From: Spirochaetota bacterium | GTDB taxonomy: Bacteria; Spirochaetota; UBA4802; JAFGJZ01 | DNA: 5,871 nt | NCBI GenBank assembly: GCA_023396665.1 | Contig: JAEWVL010000250.1 | Coordinates: 1-5,871 of the forward strand | Direction: 5' to 3' | Part shown: in pieces, positions 1-5,071 of the stretch | How positions within the stretch are numbered: position 1 is the first letter of the stretch | Layout: each line of letters opens with the position of its first letter | Position numbers and translations under genes: made by a program | The notes under the pieces: model-generated | Database searches by the model: none | The model's input: the letters and a program-made list of their open reading frames with translations, nothing else | What the model was told of the DNA's origin: nothing

Positions 1-2
1 GC

Positions 3-53
3 CATAGTCTGAGCGATTTGTTGCGGGGCGGGAGGAGGGCTGTGCCGCTGTGA
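3..53 (+). CDS. possible C-terminal tail of an upstream gene (partial)
   Basis: Frame 3 is open from the window edge and ends in TGA at 51-53, reading HSLSDLLRGGRRAVPL. The other two plus frames stop within the first 12 bases, so if an upstream plus-strand gene runs into the window it must end here. It would lie about 43 bases before the rhomboid start and could share its transcript. Sixteen residues are too few to assign a family, and chance openness is quite possible. Confidence 0.25.
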   Translation, partial: HSLSDLLRGGRRAVPL

Positions 54-86
54 GAACGTGTGCTGTGCAAACGATTGCCGTATTTC

Positions 87-91
87 GGAGG
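87..91 (+). promoter_or_regulatory. Shine-Dalgarno site fixing the rhomboid start
   Basis: GGAGG lies 5 bases before the ATG at 97. The frame is open back to a GTG at 58, but that codon has no comparable site, so the ATG is preferred. Confidence 0.75.
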
Positions 92-96
92 AGAAA

Positions 97-642
97 ATGA
101 TACGAAGCCTGCGCTATATTCTTATAATTGTTGTCGCCTTATGGGCGATAGAGATAGTCGATTTTTTATTGCCTTTCGTCTATCTTGATTCGCTCGGCAT
201 TCGTCCACGGACATTCAGCGGTTTATTCGGCATCGCGGCCGCGCCCTTTCTTCACGGTAATTTTTATCATCTTGCTGCGAATACCGTTCCTTTCGCGGTG
301 CTCTCGTTTATCGTTATTCTGACATCGCAGCACGAGTATGTTTCGCTGTTTGTTTTCAGTGCGCTTGGTGCAGGTATGGGAACCTGGCTTCTGGGAGAGC
401 GGGGATCGGTGCATATCGGTATCAGCGGTGTCATTTTCGGTCTGTTCGGTTTTGTTCTGGCGAGAGGCTTCTTTACCCGCAATATACTTTACGTTGTCGT
501 TTCGGTTGCGGTGGCGATTATGTACGGCGGTATTCTGTACAGCATTTTCCCGACGAGGGGTTTCATCTCATGGGAGTGTCATCTCTTCGGTTTTCTCAGC
601 GGCATAGTTTTTGCTCGTATCTCCGCAAACAGAATCGCCTGA
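97..642 (+). CDS. rhomboid-family intramembrane serine protease
   Basis: This is a 181-residue polytopic inner-membrane protein of the rhomboid family, which cleaves membrane-spanning substrates inside the bilayer. Seen in the sequence: a hydrophobic helix at about residues 7-30; the family motif H53-x4-H58-x3-N62 (HGNFYHLAAN) at the start of the second helix; the catalytic serine motif GISG with Ser110; and a last helix carrying the catalytic His162 in WECHLFGFLSGI. Hydrophobic stretches near 65-76, 82-98, 107-123, 128-150 and 160-174 fit the minimal six-helix GlpG-like core with no extra domains. Both catalytic residues are present, so an active protease is expected (inference); the substrate is unknown. 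The start is the ATG with GGAGG 5 bases upstream rather than the GTG at 58, which would add a 13-residue Cys-containing extension. It converges with the GGDEF operon, and nothing nearby suggests a substrate. Confidence 0.9.
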   Translation: MIRSLRYILIIVVALWAIEIVDFLLPFVYLDSLGIRPRTFSGLFGIAAAPFLHGNFYHLAANTVPFAVLSFIVILTSQHEYVSLFVFSALGAGMGTWLLGERGSVHIGISGVIFGLFGFVLARGFFTRNILYVVVSVAVAIMYGGILYSIFPTRGFISWECHLFGFLSGIVFARISANRIA

Positions 643-648
643 ACCTTA

Positions 649-680
649 CTGAGTGAAACCCGGGTTCCTGTTCACTGCAG
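649..680. terminator. imperfect stem-loop after the rhomboid gene
   Basis: CTGAGTGAA (649-657) can pair with TTCACT-G-CAG (671-680) with one bulged base. The loop contains the palindrome AACCCGGGTT (657-666). It begins 7 bases after the rhomboid stop, between convergent genes, where a transcript end is expected. There is no T-run on either side, so rho-independent termination is doubtful. Confidence 0.3.
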
Positions 681-779
681 CTGCCAGCCGCTCAGTTCTT
701 TTCGTGTTGCCAGATGTTCCAGGATCAGCTTCATCCGCTCTTCTATTCTTCTAGCAGTTTGCTGTTTTTCAGCAAACTG
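672..779 (-). other. in-frame open extension after the GGDEF stop codon
   Basis: Directly after TAA (780-782) the same minus-strand frame stays open for 35 codons to a TGA at 672-674. It reads QFAEKQQTARRIEERM and then KLILEHLATRKELSGWQLQ. The predicted peptide is charged and helix-prone, and its codons look ordinary for coding DNA. The first 25 bases form the perfect hairpin at 755-779. It could be a decayed C-terminus, a readthrough tail or chance: about one in five random stretches of 35 codons would be open. An internal ATG at 732-734 would give a 20-residue ORF. Confidence 0.3.
755..779 (-). terminator. perfect 10-bp hairpin abutting the GGDEF operon stop codon
   Basis: CAGTTTGCTG (755-764) and CAGCAAACTG (770-779) are exact inverted repeats around a five-base T loop (A loop on the minus strand). 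The stem starts on the base right after the TAA of the second GGDEF gene (780-782). Its position suits a transcript 3' end for the minus-strand operon. However, the bases beyond the stem on the minus strand (CTAGAAGAATAG) are not a U-tract, so it could instead be an RNA-protecting or stop-adjacent structure. Confidence 0.45.
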
Positions 780-1730
780 TTAGAGGATGCTTGCGACACG
801 ATTGCGGCCGAGACGTTTCGCCTCGTAGAGTGATTCGTCGGCTTTCTCTTTGAATGATGCAATATCGGTGGCTGTGTCGGGAAAAACGCTGATACCGATG
901 CTGATCGTTACCGGAACGGTTTTTTTATCCATGAGTGCGGAAAAATCATGTGAGGCGATCGTAGCGCGGATCTCTTCGGCAATTTTTTTCGCACCTTTGA
1001 GATCGGTCTCGGGAAGAAGAATGGAAAACTCGTCGCCTCCGTAACGGGCAATGATGCCGTGTCTGCTGACGGAATTTTTAATTATCGAGACCACAGCAAG
1101 CAAAATGGTGTTGCCCGTGTCCATGCCGAAGTTTTCGTTAATCACCCGGCAGTTGTCGATGTCGAGCATGAAAAGCGCCAGCGGCTTGTTATTGCTTTTT
1201 GAAATGTCGAAGAAGCTCTGAAGTACGTCGTCGAGAAACAGCCGGTTGTAAACACCGGTCAGCTCGTCGGTGATGACCCGGCGACTTGCGTTCTCGCCCC
1301 ATTGAACAATATCGCTGAGAAATCTGCTGACACCGCGCAGCCGTTTTATGGTAAGGCTCAGCAGGCGCGATACAAATTTAACGGCGGCGGCCGGTTCTTC
1401 GACTATCATCGCCTTGATATAATCGTCGCTGATAGTCAGAAGACTGGCGACCGCTGAGCTGACGCGATAGTCGCCCGTCATCTTGCCGGTGCAAAGTGAA
1501 ATTTCGCCGAAGATGTCGCCCGGACGGCACTCCTGTTGTTTCGGAGCGCCGTGTTGCGGATTATGGGTTAGGGCGCTAATGCTGCCCTCGCTCACGATGC
1601 AGAGCGTGCGCTCGCAGGAAACGGCTTCGCCCTGCGAATAGCTCTGTGATGTAAAGTATTTTCGCAGAACCGCAAACTCGCTGTCGTCGAGATCCTGGAA
1701 AATATCAAATGTCCGCACCGTATGCTCCAT
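780..1730 (-). CDS. cyclic-nucleotide-binding-like domain + GGDEF protein (probable diguanylate cyclase)
   Basis: This 316-residue soluble protein has two domains. Residues about 5-110 resemble the CRP/cNMP-binding beta-barrel, including GDIFGEISL (71-79), the GE of the phosphate-binding cassette; an Arg for ligand phosphate is not clearly placed. A helical linker (about 112-150) leads to a GGDEF domain (about 152-316). Seen there: DELTGVYNR (155-163), metal-ligand Asp190 in LDIDN, Asn198, intact GGDEF at 231-235, and ADESLYEAKRLGRNRV near the end. The family condenses two GTP into c-di-GMP. Oddities: the guanine-contacting Asp of the GHxxGD motif is Asn207 and its His is Met203, so substrate handling may differ. 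The RxxD inhibitory site is missing (Ser222, Gly225). The start has AAGGA 8 bases upstream, overlapping the TAA of the preceding gene; only 10 bases separate the two genes, so they form an operon. No transmembrane segment or signal peptide is visible. Activity is likely but unproven. Confidence 0.88.
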   Translation of the reverse strand: MEHTVRTFDIFQDLDDSEFAVLRKYFTSQSYSQGEAVSCERTLCIVSEGSISALTHNPQHGAPKQQECRPGDIFGEISLCTGKMTGDYRVSSAVASLLTISDDYIKAMIVEEPAAAVKFVSRLLSLTIKRLRGVSRFLSDIVQWGENASRRVITDELTGVYNRLFLDDVLQSFFDISKSNNKPLALFMLDIDNCRVINENFGMDTGNTILLAVVSIIKNSVSRHGIIARYGGDEFSILLPETDLKGAKKIAEEIRATIASHDFSALMDKKTVPVTISIGISVFPDTATDIASFKEKADESLYEAKRLGRNRVASIL

Positions 1731-1740
1731 TATGGTTTCC

Positions 1741-2712
1741 TTAGATAACTATTCGTGAGCCGCCCGAAGCTCTGGCGCGGTACATCTTGCGTAAGGCCGC
1801 TTCGATCAGCGTTTCGCCGTTTTTTATATGTCTGGGGAAAAGCGCTATTCCGACACTGGCGCTGATTACGATTGTATCGGGTGCGGTAATTTCGGCTATA
1901 TCCATCGCCATGTACGATCGAATGATGGCTTCGGCGCGTGCGATTGCCCCGGTGCGGTCGGTGTCGTTGAGAACAGCGGCAAATTCGTCACCTCTGAAAC
2001 GCACACCCACATCATTCTGCCCGAGTTCGGATTGCAGAAAAACGGCCATAAGCCGCAGCAGCTGGTCGCCGGCCTTGTGTCCGTAGTGATCATTGATCTC
2101 TTTAAAGTTATCGGGCTTAATCATGAGCAGTGCCGTTTTTCCCTCTTTGTCACGAGAGAAAAGTGTGTCGAACTCTTCTCTGAAAAAGACCTGATTGTAA
2201 AGACCGGTTAGTTTGTCGCAGAGCAATTGCTTTTTGAGATCGACAACCCAGGGCTCTTTTTCCGCAAGTGATTCCTGCACATTGAGAATGCGTGTAGAAA
2301 CGATACCGAGCAGACGATACAGCATGCTTGCCGATATGAAGGGATGATCGCTGAAGACTTTTTCGGCGCAGTATCTCTCGGCGGGAAAGCGCAGAAGCAG
2401 TGAAGGTTCTTCTGCCATGGCAAGTGCGTTGTGTGGTGTTTTGCCGAGAAAGTCCAGCTCGCCAAGGGTTTCAGAGGCGGTTATTTGGGCGACAAGGGCC
2501 ACGTCCTGACTCTCGATATTGACTATTCCGATTCTGCCGCATTTGACAACATACATGCATTCGGCGGTCGAATTCTGTGTGAACACGATATTTCCCCTGG
2601 CATATTCGACCATCTCGCTGTGACGGGCGATGATATCCAGTTCGTACTCCCGCAGCGCGGAAAAAATTTCCACCTTGCGAAGTAATTCCACTTTTTCGTC
2701 GTGTTGATGCAT
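1741..2712 (-). CDS. cyclic-nucleotide-binding-like domain + degenerate GGDEF protein
   Basis: This 323-residue protein is a paralogue of its downstream neighbour with the same architecture. A CRP-type barrel spans about residues 12-115 (ETLGELDFLGKTPHNALA at 81-98; GE84-85 kept, but the cassette Arg is replaced around PHN). A helical linker spans about 120-160, followed by a GGDEF domain at about 163-323. Seen there: DKLTGLYNQ (166-174) and a well-kept guanine-side motif DNFKEINDHYGHKAGD (201-216) with Asn207 and Asp216. However, the first metal-ligand Asp is Lys199 (IKPDNF), the signature reads RGDEF (240-244), and the usual GRNRV near the end is GGSRI. The RxxD inhibitory site lacks its Arg. 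By family knowledge, loss of that Asp should weaken or abolish cyclase catalysis, so a GTP-binding, regulatory or partner role is plausible (inference). The chosen ATG has GGAG 5 bases upstream. The frame is also open to an ATG at 2820, but that one has no Shine-Dalgarno site and the extra 36 residues look non-coding (Arg/Pro/His-rich). It is first gene of the operon. Confidence 0.85.
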   Translation of the reverse strand: MHQHDEKVELLRKVEIFSALREYELDIIARHSEMVEYARGNIVFTQNSTAECMYVVKCGRIGIVNIESQDVALVAQITASETLGELDFLGKTPHNALAMAEEPSLLLRFPAERYCAEKVFSDHPFISASMLYRLLGIVSTRILNVQESLAEKEPWVVDLKKQLLCDKLTGLYNQVFFREEFDTLFSRDKEGKTALLMIKPDNFKEINDHYGHKAGDQLLRLMAVFLQSELGQNDVGVRFRGDEFAAVLNDTDRTGAIARAEAIIRSYMAMDIAEITAPDTIVISASVGIALFPRHIKNGETLIEAALRKMYRARASGGSRIVI

Positions 2713-2717
2713 TCTGT

Positions 2718-2721
2718 CTCC
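2718..2721 (-). promoter_or_regulatory. Shine-Dalgarno site choosing the start at 2712
   Basis: GGAG on the minus strand, 5 bases before the ATG at 2712-2710. The upstream alternative at 2820 is preceded by GGTTTCACCTGAAC, which has no such site. Confidence 0.6.
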
Positions 2722-2845
2722 GATGCATATCCGAACAGAGTCGGGGCGTTCTTCTTTTCTTGCCGGGCGATGCGGTTGACGGCGTGGCTTCTGGCAAGTC
2801 GTGTCAGTCGGTGCAAGCATGTTCAGGTGAAACCGGGCACCGCAA

Positions 2846-2878
2846 ATTATAGTAGAGAGTAAACATGTTATGCGTCAA
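2846..2878 (-). promoter_or_regulatory. sigma-70-type promoter of the GGDEF operon
   Basis: The minus strand carries TTGACG (2878-2873) as -35 and a consensus TATAAT (2851-2846) as -10, 21 bases apart. The overlapping TACTAT (2854-2849) gives an 18-base spacer, which is closer to the usual 17. Transcription would begin near 2839, leaving a leader of about 125 bases before the ATG at 2712. The spacer holds the 8-bp palindrome AACATGTT (2862-2869), a possible operator. Confidence 0.55.
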
Positions 2879-2981
2879 CCCATTTTGCGCCCTTCGGCGG
2901 GCAGGCTGTTCGAGAGCTGCGGAATTTATTCGGTTTTATGCGTGACATAGACCTGTTTCATCAAATCATGTTCAAAACAAA

Positions 2982-2986
2982 GGGGG
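2982..2986 (+). promoter_or_regulatory. Shine-Dalgarno site fixing the TfoX-domain start
   Basis: GGGGG within AAAGGGGGAAA lies 8 bases before the ATG at 2995. The ATG at 2989 is only 2 bases away and the one at 2938 has no site, so 2995 is preferred. Confidence 0.65.
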
Positions 2987-2994
2987 AAATGCGG

Positions 2995-3330
2995 ATGGCA
3001 TCTGAACAAAGTTTTGTCGATTTTGTTGTCGATCAGTTGCGTGATTGCGAAATGATACGTGCCCGCAAGATGTTTGGCGAATATGCGATTTACAGTAAGG
3101 GTAAACTCGTCGCACTCATTTGCGAAAACCGATTTTATGTAAAGCCGACTGCTGCCGGAAAGGAATATATCGGTGTTGAACTCGTTGAAGCGCCGCCGTA
3201 TAACGGCGCGAAGAACAGCTTTCTGATCGAAGACCGCATCGAGGACCGCGAATGGCTTTGTGAACTTGTGCGCATTACAGAAGCTGAATTGCCCGAACCT
3301 AAACCGAAAAAACCAAAAAAGATAAAATGA
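2995..3330 (+). CDS. TfoX/Sxy N-terminal-domain family protein
   Basis: This 111-residue cytoplasmic protein matches the TfoX N-terminal domain. From residue 1 it reads MASEQSFVDFVVDQLRD, followed by the family hallmark RARKMFGEYAIYSKGKLVALI (about 22-42), then NRFYVKPTAAG and a C-terminal region rich in acidic residues. A short Lys/Pro tail (PKPKKPKKIK) ends the protein. The C-terminal TfoX domain (HhH-like) of full Sxy/TfoX competence regulators is absent, so a competence role should not be assumed. Stand-alone N-domain proteins are common and of unknown function. The start is set by the GGGGG Shine-Dalgarno 8 bases upstream; longer starts at 2938 and 2989 are possible. Its TGA overlaps the ATG of the alkyltransferase-like gene by four bases (ATGA), so the two are translated together. 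Divergent from the GGDEF operon; no clear promoter of its own could be picked out. Confidence 0.85.
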   Translation: MASEQSFVDFVVDQLRDCEMIRARKMFGEYAIYSKGKLVALICENRFYVKPTAAGKEYIGVELVEAPPYNGAKNSFLIEDRIEDREWLCELVRITEAELPEPKPKKPKKIK

Positions 3331-3629
3331 AATTCACCCAGGTATATGAAATCGTCGCGCGTATTCCTCCCGGCAAAGTGCTCAGCTACGGGCGTATTGC
3401 CATGATGCTGGGGCGCCCGCTTGCCGCACGTGCGGTTGCCATGGCGCTTCGTGACACGCCAGCTGATTGTGTCATTCCGGCGCACCGGGTGGTAAACAAA
3501 GAAGGCGCGATGGCGCCGGGTGATATTTTCGGCGGGGCACTGCGGCAGCGGGCGCTTCTCGAAAGTGAAGGGGTGCTGTTTCTAGACAATGGCAAAATTG
3601 ACATGAGCCGCTCGATGTGGGAGCTTTAG
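3327..3629 (+). CDS. alkyltransferase-like protein (ATL, MGMT-fold without the acceptor cysteine)
   Basis: A 100-residue protein consisting only of the DNA-binding domain of O6-alkylguanine-DNA alkyltransferase. Seen: IPPGKVLSYGRIAMMLG (13-29) with the nucleotide-flipping Tyr21; AARAVAMAL (33-41) with the Arg finger at 35; and IPAHRVVN (50-57), where Ala52 replaces the alkyl-accepting Cys of PCHRV. GGALRQRALLESEGV (69-83) completes the family signature. ATLs bind O6-alkylguanine and hand it to nucleotide excision repair without removing the alkyl group. Ala variants are known (Vibrio parahaemolyticus, Thermus thermophilus), whereas E. coli YbaZ and yeast Atl1 carry Trp. The length equals that of other ATLs, so this is not a truncation. 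There is no Shine-Dalgarno site before the ATG (the upstream bases are A-rich); translation probably relies on the ATGA overlap with the TfoX-domain gene. It converges on the LuxR-type gene 13 bases away with no visible terminator. Confidence 0.92.
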   Translation: MKFTQVYEIVARIPPGKVLSYGRIAMMLGRPLAARAVAMALRDTPADCVIPAHRVVNKEGAMAPGDIFGGALRQRALLESEGVLFLDNGKIDMSRSMWEL

Positions 3630-3642
3630 CAGTCTTCGTTCG

Positions 3643-4428
3643 TTAATATAGAACACCGATGCAATGCAGATACATGATCGCCTGTGCGGTGTTCTTTGTA
3701 GCTGTTTTTTCAAGAATATGCTGTCGATGATTGTTGACGGTATTGACGCTTGTCTTCATGAGACGGCCGATCTGCCCGCTGTCAAAGCCCTGTGCGACCA
3801 GGCGAAGTACCCGCTGCTCGGCCGGGGTAAGCAGATAGCGCCTGATGCCCGATTCTTCGTTGAAAAGCAGCACCCGGTTTGTACGTGTGTCGAGCAGATA
3901 TCTTCTCGGCGCCTGGTCATCGGGATATATCGACAGTACATCCGATATTACCATGACAATCCACGAATTGTAACGGCGATCCAGCTCGAACAGCGCCATC
4001 TGGTGAAGAAATCGTATGTACTCGCCGTTTTTTGCCCGTACCCTGTAATCATAGACAAGTTTGTAATCTTTTTTTGACGGGTTCCGAATCGCCGACAGAT
4101 ATTCATACGCCCGTATTTCCGAATCGTAAAGAAAGGATATGTCCGAAGGGTGAATCCGTGAATGGTAGTTGCCGATATCATCAAGCCGCTCGCCGTCTTC
4201 ACGGTTGTAGCCCAGCAACTCGTGATGCCTGTCAACTTTGAGAATAAATTTCCGCCTGTGCACGTCATACAATGAAATCGATCTGTTCTCAAGTGAAGCG
4301 AGACTGCGAATGTCTTCTATGCGCTGCCCGAGTTTTGCATAATCTTCTTCGTTCACATCGCAGTGAAGCGCGGCGACAATAGCCTCGTAGCGATTGCGCA
4401 GTTGAAACAGCGATTTTTCCATGCACAT
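3643..4428 (-). CDS. PAS-domain LuxR-family transcriptional regulator
   Basis: This 261-residue cytoplasmic regulator has three parts. A helical N-terminus (about 1-45) precedes a PAS-like sensor fold (about 50-165), recognisable from ISLYDVHRRKFI, LLGYNREDGE, the RIHPSDISFL motif (91-100) and RVRAKNGEYIRFLH (129-142). A short linker follows, then a LuxR/NarL helix-turn-helix at about 198-258: LTPAEQRVLRLVAQGFDSGQIG with recognition helix VNTVNNHRQHILEK (228-241). There is no receiver domain or phospho-acceptor pattern, so it probably senses a ligand or partner through PAS; the ligand is unknown. The start ATG at 4428 has only a weak GAGAA 6-10 bases upstream; an ATG two codons later is an alternative. 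It is divergent from the Cys-rich gene across 131 bases, which makes that gene or itself a plausible target (inference). Confidence 0.88.
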   Translation of the reverse strand: MCMEKSLFQLRNRYEAIVAALHCDVNEEDYAKLGQRIEDIRSLASLENRSISLYDVHRRKFILKVDRHHELLGYNREDGERLDDIGNYHSRIHPSDISFLYDSEIRAYEYLSAIRNPSKKDYKLVYDYRVRAKNGEYIRFLHQMALFELDRRYNSWIVMVISDVLSIYPDDQAPRRYLLDTRTNRVLLFNEESGIRRYLLTPAEQRVLRLVAQGFDSGQIGRLMKTSVNTVNNHRQHILEKTATKNTAQAIMYLHCIGVLY

Positions 4429-4442
4429 GATGATTTCTCACT

Positions 4443-4472
4443 ATTGTATTTTGTAAAGAGAAAATGTAGTAT
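4443..4472. promoter_or_regulatory. candidate divergent promoter region
   Basis: On the plus strand TTGTAT (4444-4449) and TAGTAT (4467-4472) are 17 bases apart and could serve the Cys-rich gene. On the minus strand TACAAT (4448-4443) resembles a -10 for the LuxR-type gene, but no good -35 precedes it. The matches are weak. Confidence 0.25.
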
Positions 4473-4495
4473 CGGCTCGGAACGATGCGGGACTT

Positions 4496-4542
4496 TTCAG
4501 ACAAAATGGGGGGATCGCATCTGTTCCTCAGAAAGGTCTGAA
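4496..4542 (+). promoter_or_regulatory. possible leader hairpin before the Cys-rich gene
   Basis: TTCAGAC (4496-4502) and GTCTGAA (4536-4542) are exact inverted repeats enclosing 33 bases. The 3' arm begins inside the AAAGG Shine-Dalgarno of the mini-ORF at 4545. If it forms, it could hinder ribosome access. It could also be a chance match of seven bases. Confidence 0.3.
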
Positions 4543-4544
4543 CC

Positions 4545-4563
4545 TATGGACAATATAAAATGA
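4545..4563 (+). CDS. five-codon leader ORF (MDNIK) overlapping the Cys-rich gene
   Basis: ATG GAC AAT ATA AAA TGA starts 8 bases after AAAGG (4532-4536), a better Shine-Dalgarno than the one of the downstream gene. Its TGA overlaps the ATG at 4560 as ATGA. It may load ribosomes for the downstream gene by termination-reinitiation. No function for the peptide itself is expected. The frame is also open further upstream, but that part lies antisense to the LuxR-type gene. Confidence 0.35.
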
Positions 4564-5024
4564 AACAGCGGCTCTATCGGAAGTATCCCCCCTCGAAACC
4601 CTGCTCATGTGAAATATGCAGGCACTATTGTCTCAGGCCCGGCTGGTGGCTTGTCGGTGAAGCCCGAGAGGCCATCGATGCCGGACTTGGCGCGAGGATG
4701 ATGCTTGAATTCGCACCCGACTTTCAATTCGGTGTTCTTGCTCCGGCTTTCAGGGGAAATGAGGGATATTTTTCATTACAGCATCACCGGAATAAGGGCT
4801 GCACCTTTTTTGCAAATGGATTATGCGAACTCTTTGCCACAGGGTATCAGCCGATAGAATGCAGATTCTGTCACCATGAGCGCAGAGGGCTCGGTTTGCG
4901 CTGCCATAACGAAATCGCGAAAGAGTGGAACAGTGCCAAGGGACGGCGTCTTGTTGCGCTGTGGTCGACTATGCGGGGACTGTGTCTGCCGGGTGAGAGT
5001 CTCTCGCTTTTGCGCAGAGTATGA
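4560..5024 (+). CDS. conserved cysteine-rich protein, probable metal or Fe-S cluster binder
   Basis: A 154-residue soluble protein resembling a conserved uncharacterised bacterial family whose members begin like this one (RKYPPSKPCSCEICRHYC). Cysteines fall in clusters: C15-x-C17-x2-C20-x3-C24, then C81 and C89 (GCTFFANGLCELF), C101-x2-C104 followed by His-His (CRFCHHERRGLG, 101-112), C115 and C142. The GCxFL-xx-LCEL and P-x-ECRFCHH patterns recall YkgJ-type (UPF0153) zinc or iron-sulfur proteins, but I do not claim membership. A central block EFAPDFQFGVLAPAFRGNEG lies between the clusters. No transmembrane helix or signal peptide is seen. The direct Shine-Dalgarno is poor (GGA 9 bases upstream); coupling to the MDNIK mini-ORF may compensate. 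Its stop is 47 bases from the convergent VOC gene. The family assignment comes from memory of the pattern; the function is unknown. Confidence 0.8.
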   Translation: MKQRLYRKYPPSKPCSCEICRHYCLRPGWWLVGEAREAIDAGLGARMMLEFAPDFQFGVLAPAFRGNEGYFSLQHHRNKGCTFFANGLCELFATGYQPIECRFCHHERRGLGLRCHNEIAKEWNSAKGRRLVALWSTMRGLCLPGESLSLLRRV

Positions 5025-5030
5025 GCCCGG

Positions 5031-5048
5031 AAAAACGGCCTGTCAGGC
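5031..5048 (-). terminator. weak terminator candidate of the VOC gene
   Basis: On the minus strand a short GCCTGACAGGC hairpin (5048-5038; 4-bp stem, 3-base loop) is followed by CG and then a run of five T (5035-5031). It lies 24 bases beyond the VOC stop. The stem is short, so termination would be inefficient. Confidence 0.3.
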
Positions 5049-5071
5049 AGGGAGAAAACATGGAATGCAGC

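Noticed and set aside
58..96. 13-residue extension of the rhomboid from a GTG start
   Set aside because: The Shine-Dalgarno GGAGG sits 5 bases before the ATG at 97. The extension (MCCANDCRISEEK) adds no family feature.
1828..2211. 127-codon open frame on the plus strand
   Set aside because: It lies fully antisense to the GGDEF domain of the 1741-2712 gene, whose motifs prove the minus strand is coding. It has no family motif or convincing Shine-Dalgarno.
2882..2903. GC-rich imperfect hairpin around TGCGCCCTTCGGCGGGCA
   Set aside because: The stem is broken by a mismatch or bulge, no T-run follows on either strand, and it lies upstream of divergent genes, where a terminator is not expected.
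3664..4077. 137-codon open frame on the plus strand
   Set aside because: Antisense to the PAS-LuxR gene, which has a clear HTH signature. The peptide has no recognisable domain.
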